A DNA stretch of 6,409 nt. It comes from Chloroflexota bacterium. Lineage in GTDB: Bacteria > Chloroflexota > UBA4733. This document shows, one piece after another, positions 1-6,001 of this stretch (positions are counted from its first letter, which is position 1; each line of letters begins with the position of its first letter). The position numbers and the translations under genes were made by a program. Where the stretch lies: the NCBI GenBank assembly GCA_025449435.1, contig JANWJO010000200.1, positions 1-6,409 of the forward strand. The letters are read 5' to 3'. The notes under the pieces were generated by a model. That model was not told the DNA's origin. It saw only the letters and a program-made list of their open reading frames with translations, and did not search any database.

Positions 1-427
1 CATCGGCGTCGACGGGTGGGAGATCGGGTTCGATGTCGAGCACGAATTCCAGGCCGAGCTCGACCACCGTGGCGTCGAACACGCGGGCGCTCTCGGCGAG
101 CACCATAGGCAGGTGCAGTGGTTGCAAGTGCCAGTCCATATAGCCAGACTCGATCTTGGTGACGTCGAGCACGTCGTTGACCAGGCGGGTGAGCCGTTCA
201 CTCTCCGAGTTGATAATTTGCAGGAACTCCTGGCGCACCGAAGGGTCGTCGAACGCGAGGAGGAGCTCGGAAAAGGAGCGGATCGAGGTGAGCGGCGTGC
301 GCAGTTCGTGCGACACGTTGGCCAGGAAGTTCGTTTTCATCTCGTCCACGCTCAAGAGTTCCTGGTGGGCGCTGGCGAGGTCGCCATAGGCGCGCTGCAA
401 GTCCCCTGTGCTCTTGGCGAGCGTGCG
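1..427 (-). pseudogene. Histidine kinase catalytic part (HisKA), downstream of an in-frame stop; incomplete at window edge
   Basis: Reading on from the TAA at 428-430 in the same minus-strand frame gives 142 uninterrupted codons to the window edge. They encode a coiled linker (RTLAKSTGDLQ), then DEMKTNFLANVSHELRTPL with the H-box phospho-acceptor His at 308-310, then the second HisKA helix (ERLTRLVNDVLDVTKIESG) and the start of the HATPase_c domain. The N, G1 and G2 boxes would lie beyond the window. This is the natural continuation of the GAF sensor at 428-1459, and the absence of any other stop indicates a recent or artefactual interruption. If the stop is real, this part could be made only by read-through or by internal initiation. 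Candidate in-frame codons are ATG 340-338 and GTG 349-347, neither with a convincing ribosome site. An ATG start would leave the H-box almost at the N-terminus. It is labelled a pseudogene fragment for that reason, but a base error would make it the C-terminal half of an intact kinase. Confidence 0.75.
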
Positions 428-1459
428 TTAGAGGGATGCGTTTTCGATGGCGAGGGCGACGCGCTTGGCGAACGACTCTACCACGTCGGGGTCGAGCGCC
501 GTAGTCGACCGGCTGGAGGGCAGTGCCAGCGCCAGTGTGGCAAACGTGATCTGGCGCTCGGGCAACGCGAGCTGCATAACGATGGCATCCACGCCCGAAA
601 GCAATGTCAGCGGTTGCCACAGGGGCAAGTCTGGCGGCAACCCAGTGCTGGCGGTCTGGGCACAGAGCAACTCCAACTCGCGATAGCGGGCGTGCGGCAC
701 GGGCGGATACGACACGGTGGCTGGGAGGGTGTATTCCACTTCGAACAACGAGCCGGCTGGCTTGAGCACGGCGCACTCACTATCAAATAGGCGGGTGGCG
801 GCGCGGGTGACAGCGGCGAGCAAAGGCTCGAACTGCAGTGAAACTGCCAGCATGCCGGTGGCCTCGTTGAGCAAGTTGGCCTGGCGCAGCCGCTGGTGGA
901 GCGCTTCTTCGGCTCGCGACGCCTCTTCGCGCAAGTAACTGGCGAGCACCGCGACGATGAATAGGTAGCCAGAGAAGAATACGAACAGCGAGTCGATTTG
1001 GTGCGTGCGGAGGATTGCCTCGATGGCGTCGGTGACCACCAGCGCCGTGCACTGGAGGATGGCGAGTTTGTAGCCGTAACGCATGGCCACCGAGAGGGTG
1101 ACGGAGAACAGCAACATGGCAAAGGGGGAACTGAAGCCGGCATCGATCAGGTAGAGAAAGCCGAGGCTGAGGACGCTGTCGCTGAACGTGGTGACCATGC
1201 CGATCCTGGTCAGCGGAACGGCCCGTAGGATCATGGTGCGTACCACGAGGTTGTAGGCTGCCGCGAAGCCCAGCACACCAAAAGCGGCGATGCGTCGCTC
1301 GTCGCTGAGGGGCATGAGCAGCAAGCCGATGCTCACAAACACGATGCCCAACCAGCGGATGGCGACCAGCCGCCACTCCAGGCGCGTTGGCCGCTGCAAG
1401 CTCGGTGGACCTTGCCAGTGATATTGGATCCACGGCCAGAACGCGCCCCAGGTAGGCAT
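428..1459 (-). CDS. Sensor histidine kinase, N-terminal membrane and GAF part (ends at premature stop)
   Basis: This 343-residue product is the sensing half of a two-component histidine kinase. About five to six hydrophobic segments lie between residues 31 and 177 (near 31-51, 57-79, 86-108, 112-146 and 155-176), forming a multi-pass membrane sensor. A charged helical linker (about 177-200) leads to a GAF-type domain (about 195-340) that begins LLNEATGMLAVSLQFEPLLAAVTRAATRLF and ends VVESFAKRVALAIENASL. Kinases of this type normally continue ...ENASLY into the HisKA domain. Here the next codon is TAA, where TAC or TAT (Tyr) is expected, and the kinase core follows in frame. The ATG overlaps the response-regulator stop by one base (TAATG), so its translation is probably coupled to that gene. 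As written, the product lacks phospho-acceptor and ATPase and could not phosphorylate the regulator. The ligand is unknown. Confidence 0.85.
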   Translation of the reverse strand: MPTWGAFWPWIQYHWQGPPSLQRPTRLEWRLVAIRWLGIVFVSIGLLLMPLSDERRIAAFGVLGFAAAYNLVVRTMILRAVPLTRIGMVTTFSDSVLSLGFLYLIDAGFSSPFAMLLFSVTLSVAMRYGYKLAILQCTALVVTDAIEAILRTHQIDSLFVFFSGYLFIVAVLASYLREEASRAEEALHQRLRQANLLNEATGMLAVSLQFEPLLAAVTRAATRLFDSECAVLKPAGSLFEVEYTLPATVSYPPVPHARYRELELLCAQTASTGLPPDLPLWQPLTLLSGVDAIVMQLALPERQITFATLALALPSSRSTTALDPDVVESFAKRVALAIENASL

Positions 1460-1887
1460 TACGGTTCTACCAGTGGTTGCGGTGTGGTGGCGAGCTTGGC
1501 ATACACGGTGCGTACGCGCTGTACCACCTCACGCGGGCTGAAGGGCTTGGTCATATACTCATCCGCGCCACCAAGCAGTCCACGCTCGCGATCGATTTGC
1601 TGGCCCTTGGCGCTGAGCATGATGACGTAGGTATCGTCGGTGGGGGCGGCCTGACGGATCTGCTCACTCACCTCGTAGCCGTTCATGAGCGGCATCATGA
1701 TGTCGAGAAACACGATGGCGGGGTGCAGCTCCCGAATCCGCTCCAGGCCCTCCCGGCCGTTGCTGGCGGTAGCCACGGCGTAGCCTTCACGAGTGAGCAA
1801 ATAGCTGAGGGAGCGCAAGATGTAGGGCTCGTCATCCACGAGCACGATGGGGCGCTTCGCCGCCTCGGTGGTCGCACTTGCAACCAT
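1459..1887 (-). CDS. Single-domain (CheY-like) response regulator
   Basis: A 142-residue receiver domain with no output domain. The signature residues are present: the acidic pair D18-D19 in IVLVDDE, the phospho-acceptor D62 in IVFLDIMMP, the conserved Ser92 in MLSAKG, and Lys114 in MTKPFSP. The C-terminus ends about 25 residues later (TTPQPLVEP), leaving no room for a DNA-binding or enzymatic domain. It must therefore act through protein contact or as a phosphorelay intermediate. ATG at 1887 is chosen because the receiver fold begins directly after it and GAGG lies 8 bases upstream; the frame is open further upstream, but there it only shadows the cyclase gene. It begins 32 bases after the cyclase stop and its TAA overlaps the kinase ATG (TAATG). 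This places it in the same transcript as both the diterpene genes and the sensor kinase, which is its likely partner. Its downstream target is not visible. Confidence 0.93.
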   Translation of the reverse strand: MVASATTEAAKRPIVLVDDEPYILRSLSYLLTREGYAVATASNGREGLERIRELHPAIVFLDIMMPLMNGYEVSEQIRQAAPTDDTYVIMLSAKGQQIDRERGLLGGADEYMTKPFSPREVVQRVRTVYAKLATTPQPLVEP

Positions 1888-1919
1888 GGGATGAGCCTCG
1901 CTTTCCGTGTAGCGCTCGC

Positions 1920-3572
1920 TTAGCCGGTGAGGCGCCAGCGGTGGCGGGCGGCTAGGCCCTGACCACACGCCACGCGAGCGGCTGCGAGCACCGCTTGCAC
2001 CACCAACGTCGGGGTGTACAAGCACTTGTCGATCCAGAGTGCCGGGTAGGGTGCCTCCGAGTGTTGGGCGGTCAGCGCGCGCAGGCCGGCTGCGCAGTGC
2101 CCACGATCGCGCCCCGCCAGGGCATCGGGTCCAGACGCCAGCGCCAGCACGGCGTAGGCGGTCTCTTCGGCGGTGGGCTGGCCATAGAAACCCCAGGTGC
2201 CATCCAAGTTTTGGGTCTGGCAGAGCCACTCCCGTGCGCGGGCACGCAGCGGCTGCACAGCGTGCGTATAGGCGCTGGGGAGCTCATCGAGCACGCGCAG
2301 GGTGTGGGCGGTGGCGTAGTAGGGGGAGATATGCCACTTGTCGATCCAGTACAAGCGGCCGTGTTGCTCGGCCGCGAGATAGTCGAGCAGGCGGGTGATG
2401 GTGCGCTCTCGCTCGGGAAACGTGGGCAGTACAGCGGCGGCGTGGAGCACGTGCACGTTGACGCCCACTGAGCTATGCCGCTCGTAGGGGAACGCCGCGT
2501 AGGTGCCATCGGGAAGCCGGAACCGCTCCAGCACACTGGCGTCTACCGGCTCACCGGCGGCGTGCAAGAGCAGCAGCGCCACGGCGGTATCGTCGGCATC
2601 GGGGATGGGGAAGCTCTCACCAAGGCTCACGCCGCCGTGGGCCAGGGCGTCGCGGAGCATGCTGCGCTCCGCCTGGCTGAGGAGTGCGAAAGCGGGTACG
2701 CCGGCGAGCCAGAGGTGGTAGGCAGCCCACAGGAGCTCGAAGCGCTCACAAGGATGGAGCACGGGAGCCGTGCCGCCACCGCTATGGCGCAGGCAGGCCT
2801 GGAGGTAGGCCAGCGCGCGCTCGTCGGCGCTGCGTGCGTAATAGAACGCCGTGGCAGCCGGTGAGTTGCCCAGCGAGCCGTTAGCCCCTTGGGCGGCACG
2901 CAAGCCAGCTAGGTCGGCGCTGGCGCCCAGAAACTCGAGGGAGTGCGCCGCGGTGGACGTGGCGGAGTAGATGGCGGAGGGTGGCAGCAAGCTGAGCTTG
3001 TGCCGGCGCTGCTCCGCATAGATGTCCAGGTGCGGCGGCACGGGCACCCCTACCGCCCGTGCGCGATCAACCAAGGCGGGCAGGAGCAACTCGAAGCCGA
3101 CGAGTTCGACGGGTTCCCCAGCGAGTAGATGGCCGTTCTGCCACAGGTAGCGCACGCCGCGGCGCACGCTGGCCCGGTCGGAAGTGCGCCGGCCGAAGGT
3201 GGCAAGCGCTGGCAACGCTGCCAGCGTGCTCACCACGCGGTCGTGCTCGTAGCGCACCACACCGCCCCAACTGCCATCCGGATGCTGATGCTCAACCAGC
3301 CACTGCAACGCGGTCGGAAAGTGGCTGCCGTGTTCGCTCTCAGGTGCAGCCACACCGGCCAGCCAGGCGGTGTCGTAGGCGGTGCCCGCGATGCCGGGAC
3401 GGTGGAGTGGATCGCCGAGCAACGGGGCTGTGGTCACATCGGCCTGGCGAGACAAGGAGTGCGACCAGTTGTGCGCGAGTACGTGATGCACGGTTCCTGC
3501 TGGCCCGCGTTGGTCGCGCGAGCGTCGGGGTAGCGCCAGAGGTCGCTGCTGACGCCACGTTGGAACGCTCAC
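1920..3572 (-). CDS. Class II diterpene cyclase (copalyl/halimadienyl diphosphate synthase family)
   Basis: A 550-residue protein of the squalene-hopene/class II diterpene cyclase superfamily. It is expected to protonate geranylgeranyl diphosphate and cyclise it to a bicyclic diphosphate. Visible motifs in order: TAYDTAW (64-70), as in plant and bacterial copalyl diphosphate synthases; a QW-like PDGSWGG (98-104); GFEL (159-162); the catalytic DxDD acid motif DADD (325-328, codons 2600-2589); NVHVLHA (372-378); YWIDKWH (408-414) and YYATAH (418-423); LDGTWGF (456-462); TAEETAY (467-473); LWIDKCLY (512-519). From memory, the order and wording closely follow M. tuberculosis Rv3377c (about 500 aa) and Herpetosiphon Haur_2145. 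There is no DDxxD motif, so it is monofunctional. GTG 3572 is preferred: it overlaps the upstream TGA (GTGA) and has GAGGAG 7 bases upstream. This gives about 45 extra Arg-rich residues before the conserved region. GTG 3491 or 3437 are possible shorter starts. The ring stereochemistry of the product cannot be read from sequence. Confidence 0.93.
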   Translation of the reverse strand: MSVPTWRQQRPLALPRRSRDQRGPAGTVHHVLAHNWSHSLSRQADVTTAPLLGDPLHRPGIAGTAYDTAWLAGVAAPESEHGSHFPTALQWLVEHQHPDGSWGGVVRYEHDRVVSTLAALPALATFGRRTSDRASVRRGVRYLWQNGHLLAGEPVELVGFELLLPALVDRARAVGVPVPPHLDIYAEQRRHKLSLLPPSAIYSATSTAAHSLEFLGASADLAGLRAAQGANGSLGNSPAATAFYYARSADERALAYLQACLRHSGGGTAPVLHPCERFELLWAAYHLWLAGVPAFALLSQAERSMLRDALAHGGVSLGESFPIPDADDTAVALLLLHAAGEPVDASVLERFRLPDGTYAAFPYERHSSVGVNVHVLHAAAVLPTFPERERTITRLLDYLAAEQHGRLYWIDKWHISPYYATAHTLRVLDELPSAYTHAVQPLRARAREWLCQTQNLDGTWGFYGQPTAEETAYAVLALASGPDALAGRDRGHCAAGLRALTAQHSEAPYPALWIDKCLYTPTLVVQAVLAAARVACGQGLAARHRWRLTG

Positions 3573-4630
3573 GGGCGATCTCCTCGCGGCGCAGCGGTGC
3601 TCGCGCGCATGTTGAGGTTGACGGTGTGGTAGTCGTGGTCGGTGTAGAAATCGCACACGAAGCGGGCGATGTCGTCGATGGCGGCTTCCGGCTGGTGCGT
3701 AGCGGTGCGTGGGGCGGCACGGTAGCGGGCGAGTACCCGCAGGTCGCGTTGGATGTGAGCGCGCACGCTGGCCTCGGCCCGGCGGTACGCCTCATCGGGT
3801 GAGAGACCGGTTTGGAGCAATTGTTGGGTGAGGATGACCGGGGCGTTGATCTTGCCCTCCTGCACTTCCTTCTGATAGCTCCGTAGGTCGTTGGCCAGCC
3901 GGATGCAGGTGCAGGCGAGCCGTTCCATCGACTGCAGCCAGGGTACGTGCGCTGGCGTGGACGGATCGCCCAGCGCAATCAGTGCCGACCACACGTGCGG
4001 CGGCCCACCAATACTGTAGAGGCCGGTGGCTACATACTCGTCGTAGCTGGGCAGCGCGGAGGCGCCAGTATCCCGGTAGCTGGATCGCCAGCGATACTCG
4101 TGCAGCATGCCGTCGATGGTGCCGCACAATGCGCGCTCCCAGTGGGTACCCAAGGCGCCAAACAGCGGATGAGCGGCGAGGTCGTTGCGGACTTCGATCA
4201 GCGCACTCGCTAGGCTATCGGCGGTGGTGTCCGTATCGCGACCGGCGGCAATCTCCCGGTAGCGGCTAGCGCGGCGGAGCAACTCAGCCTGGGGCACGCG
4301 CTCTTCGTCGAACAAGTCGTCGAGGGTGAACACCCAGAGGCTCATGCGCGCGGTGAGCATGAGCCCGTCAAGCCCCATAAACGGTGTAGCCGCTGCCACC
4401 GAGAGGGAGAGCGGCCAGACGCGTTCGCGCCGGATGAGCGGGTAGCGCGCGGCCCAGCGATGGAGTGTGCGGGAGGCGCGGATGCTCAGGTCGAAGATGC
4501 GCACCTGCTCGGTCACCGGTCGCGCTTGCAAAAACGCCCCCTGCAGACCGCTGAGCGGCGAGCTTGCGGGGCTTATGGTGTCGGCATGAGCACCACGCTC
4601 TACGCGGACGTCACGCTGCACGGTTGCCAC
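3569..4630 (-). CDS. Class I terpene (diterpene) synthase
   Basis: A 353-residue protein with the class I terpene synthase fold, length and motifs. The aspartate-rich metal motif DDLFDE starts at residue 104 (DDLFD codons 4321-4307). The second metal motif NDLRSYQKE, matching the (N/D)Dxx(S/T)xxxE consensus, is at 247-255. Both would bind three Mg ions and trigger ionisation of the diphosphate. Paired with the adjacent class II cyclase, its likely substrate is the bicyclic C20 diphosphate, giving a labdane-related alcohol or alkene; a functional parallel is Haur_2145/Haur_2146 kolavelool synthesis in Herpetosiphon. Helix G reads YDEYVATGLYSIGGPP (about 197-211), without the arginine pyrophosphate sensor that most bacterial class I enzymes carry there. 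It instead resembles the Ser-Ile-Gly type of plant-like diterpene synthases. The start may be GTG 4636 or GTG 4630; 4630 is chosen on ribosome-site spacing. The TGA overlaps the next gene by four bases. The short C-terminus after DFYTDHDYH looks disordered. Confidence 0.92.
   Translation of the reverse strand: MATVQRDVRVERGAHADTISPASSPLSGLQGAFLQARPVTEQVRIFDLSIRASRTLHRWAARYPLIRRERVWPLSLSVAAATPFMGLDGLMLTARMSLWVFTLDDLFDEERVPQAELLRRASRYREIAAGRDTDTTADSLASALIEVRNDLAAHPLFGALGTHWERALCGTIDGMLHEYRWRSSYRDTGASALPSYDEYVATGLYSIGGPPHVWSALIALGDPSTPAHVPWLQSMERLACTCIRLANDLRSYQKEVQEGKINAPVILTQQLLQTGLSPDEAYRRAEASVRAHIQRDLRVLARYRAAPRTATHQPEAAIDDIARFVCDFYTDHDYHTVNLNMRASTAAPRGDRP
3580..3585 (-). promoter_or_regulatory. 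Ribosome binding site deciding the class II cyclase start
   Basis: On the minus strand GAGGAG lies 7 bases before GTG 3572-3570, inside the end of the class I gene. The GTG shares bases with the class I stop (GTGA). This strong site with ideal spacing is the main reason for choosing this start over GTG 3656 (an 88-base overlap, no comparable site) or the internal GTG codons at 3491 and 3437. The latter would fit the length of Rv3377c better but have only weak AGG/AGGA matches. Confidence 0.65.
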
Positions 4631-4637
4631 AGCCACA

Positions 4638-4645
4638 CTCCTCCC
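4638..4645 (-). promoter_or_regulatory. Ribosome binding site of the class I synthase
   Basis: The minus strand reads GGGAGGAG, a near-perfect Shine-Dalgarno sequence. The core AGGAG ends 1 base before GTG 4636 but 7 bases before GTG 4630. This favours 4630 as the true initiation codon, giving two fewer residues. Confidence 0.6.
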
Positions 4646-4710
4646 GGTCGTCCGCGTAAACGCGGCGTAGGCGCCACGTGCCGTCCGCCACTGACATAGC
4701 GCCTTGTTGC

Positions 4711-4736
4711 AACGATAGGGCGGAATGGCGCGTTCC
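4711..4736 (-). promoter_or_regulatory. Possible ECF-sigma-like promoter of the diterpene operon
   Basis: On the minus strand GGAAC (4736-4732) is followed after 17 bases by CGTT (4714-4711). This layout resembles extracytoplasmic-function sigma promoters (GGAAC, 16-18 bases, CGT/GTT). It lies about 80 bases upstream of the first diterpene gene, a sensible distance. I see no good TTGACA/TATAAT pair in the gap. Short motifs like this occur by chance, so it is only a candidate. Confidence 0.22.
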
Positions 4737-4761
4737 CGACACCGTGCTTTTGTGCTAGCGA

Positions 4762-4800
4762 GCCTGGGTACAACGGGCTAAGGGTACTGATGGCCCAGGC
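4762..4800. repeat. Inverted repeat GCCTGGG / CCCAGGC with 25-base loop
   Basis: GCCTGGG at 4762-4768 is the exact reverse complement of CCCAGGC at 4794-4800. Inside it the hexamer GGGTAC occurs twice in direct orientation, 16 bases apart (4766-4771 and 4782-4787). It sits about 130 bases upstream of the diterpene operon, between two same-strand transcription units. It could be an mRNA hairpin at the end of the upstream transcript or a pair of protein binding sites; nothing decides between them. Confidence 0.35.
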
Positions 4801-4818
4801 AGATGGGGACCGGGTGTG

Positions 4819-4877
4819 AGGGGATTACGCCCCTACGCCCGGGCTAAACCGGATAGGGGTGCGAGAGACAGAACCCC
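4819..4877. repeat. Cluster of mutually exclusive G/C stems
   Basis: Four short complementary blocks follow each other: AGGGG (4819-4823), CCCCTA (4830-4835), TAGGGGT (4854-4860) and ACCCC (4873-4877). Block 2 can pair with block 1 (5 bp) or block 3 (6 bp), and block 3 can pair with block 2 or block 4 (5 bp). Neighbouring stems therefore compete. The arrangement is in non-coding DNA downstream of the membrane-protein gene and upstream of the diterpene operon. Function, if any, is unknown. Confidence 0.35.
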
Positions 4878-4878
4878 A

Positions 4879-4891
4879 TGCCCAAAGGGCA
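4879..4891 (-). terminator. Short hairpin after the membrane-protein gene, possible terminator
   Basis: The minus strand reads TGCCC-TTT-GGGCA, a perfect 5-bp GC-rich stem with a 3-base loop, beginning 9 bases after the TAA of the membrane-protein gene. No run of T follows, so a classic intrinsic terminator is not shown. With the further stems downstream (4819-4877) it may still slow or end transcription before the diterpene operon. Confidence 0.3.
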
Positions 4892-4900
4892 CCCGTCCCC

Positions 4901-5881
4901 TTACCCCTCCCCGGCCCCCGACGCGGGGAGATCAGTCACGTGGTGCAAGATCAAGGCGCAACCAATGGGGAAGAGCAACTCATTGACGGCCCAACGTAGG
5001 ATCGGCAAGAGGCCCAAGATGGGCAACGCCGGCAGCGCGCCCAAATATAGCACCAGCAAGCCGAAAATCACACCCACCGCCAGACCCGCGGCGGCGAAGT
5101 GGTGCGCACCCGACCACAGCCGGTTGAGCAGCCAGGCGGCCAACAGCCCGAGCGAGGCATACTCCAAGCCTCGCAATGCCGCGATGAGGTAGGGGGACGG
5201 GCCGGTCGCGCCGCCGATAAACGCCAGCGCGTGCGCCACTTCTACGGCACTATGGGACACCAGCGAGGCCACCGGCGCCAGGATCAACCCAGCGAGGGCC
5301 GACACCGTAGGGTGCGCGTGGGACAGCACCAGACCCACCGCCAGGCTGGCGCACAGCAGGAAGCTCCAGGCCACCTTCTGGACGGCGTCCACCACAAACG
5401 GCGCAGCGCCGGAAGTGTCACCGCCGGCGATGCCGAGGACTACCAGCAGCAATTCGAGGCCGAGCGCCAGCGCCACCGACAGCCACGCGACCCGGCCCAC
5501 CAGCGCAAGTGCCGGAATGTCGCCGCCTTCGCTCTTCTCGCCTTTGGGCTCATGCTCCGAACTGGGAGGCAATGCCGCGTGGGTCGCAGAAGAGGTGGTT
5601 CCGGCGCTTTCGGCTGTGGTCAGCGTCGCCATCGCGCCGCCATCAGCGGCAGCAGCTTCTGGCTGCCCATGGTGTGCTGCCACACCATCAACCCGCGCCT
5701 CAGCGGAGGCGGCTGAGACGGCCGGCTCAACCGGCACGGCCTCGGCGGTTGCGAGGGACGCCGGGGTCTCAACCTGCGTAACCGGCACGCTGGCGACAGG
5801 ATCGCTCATTGGTGCGTTGGGTGGTGCTGGGTCACTCGCAGGCGCATCGCTGGATGGTGCAGGGCTACTGTCTTCGGCCAT
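4901..5881 (-). CDS. Multi-pass membrane protein with long disordered N-terminal tail, function unknown
   Basis: A 326-residue protein I do not recognise. Residues 1-120 are low-complexity and rich in Ala, Pro, Ser, Glu and Asp, with loose SDP/SDAP repeats near the start and a charged stretch (EHEPKGEKSEGGD) just before the membrane. They hold no hydrophobic segment, so there is no N-terminal signal peptide. From about residue 125 follow six to seven hydrophobic helices (near 130-152, 163-187, 192-210, 213-225, 232-253, 262-283 and 285-313), ending in a short polar tail. Several His residues sit at helix ends (HAH 218-220 when counted from the upstream GTG at 5971, SAHH, LHH). ATG 5881 is chosen because GGGAG lies 8 bases upstream, and the 30 residues before it look unrelated. 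It has its own upstream region shared with the divergent dioxygenase, and lies 270 bases upstream of the diterpene genes on the same strand. A role in export or membrane modulation would be a guess. Confidence 0.8.
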   Translation of the reverse strand: MAEDSSPAPSSDAPASDPAPPNAPMSDPVASVPVTQVETPASLATAEAVPVEPAVSAASAEARVDGVAAHHGQPEAAAADGGAMATLTTAESAGTTSSATHAALPPSSEHEPKGEKSEGGDIPALALVGRVAWLSVALALGLELLLVVLGIAGGDTSGAAPFVVDAVQKVAWSFLLCASLAVGLVLSHAHPTVSALAGLILAPVASLVSHSAVEVAHALAFIGGATGPSPYLIAALRGLEYASLGLLAAWLLNRLWSGAHHFAAAGLAVGVIFGLLVLYLGALPALPILGLLPILRWAVNELLFPIGCALILHHVTDLPASGAGEG

Positions 5882-5930
5882 GGTGCACTCTCCCTTGCCA
5901 TAGGTGTGGTGCGGTGCGAATGCGTATAGC

Positions 5931-5947
5931 GTAACAAACGCTGTTAC
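5931..5947. promoter_or_regulatory. Operator-like perfect dyad GTAACA-N5-TGTTAC
   Basis: GTAACA (5931-5936) and TGTTAC (5942-5947) are exact reverse complements separated by AACGC. The 17-bp site lies in the 120-base region between two divergent genes, 50 bases upstream of the membrane-protein ATG and 55 upstream of the dioxygenase ATG. That position suits a dimeric repressor (TetR or MarR type) controlling one or both. TATA-like hexamers flank it (TATAGC just left on the plus strand, TACAGT at 5960-5965), but no full promoter is convincing. No regulator gene is visible in the window. Confidence 0.45.
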
Positions 5948-6001
5948 CATCGCTTCAGGTACAGTGCTCACCGGATCGTGCAGCGAAAGAGCGAGGCTAC
6001 C

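Noticed and set aside
113..790. Long plus-strand open frame (225 codons) opposite the histidine kinase
   Set aside because: It is antisense to clear kinase sequence (H-box, GAF), has low-complexity Gln/Arg/Gly composition, and matches no family I know. It is a shadow of high-GC coding DNA.
1888..2229. N-terminal extension of the response regulator upstream of 1887
   Set aside because: These codons overlap the conserved C-terminus of the class II cyclase in another frame and encode Arg/Pro-rich non-protein-like sequence. The receiver domain starts properly after ATG 1887.
3059..3802. Plus-strand open frame of 247 codons across the cyclase/synthase junction
   Set aside because: It is Arg-rich, lies opposite two well-supported terpene genes, and has no domain signature.
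5882..5971. Upstream GTG start (5971) for the membrane protein, adding 30 residues
   Set aside because: It would cover the dyad and divergent promoter region, and ATG 5881 has its own ribosome site (GGGAG) at good spacing.
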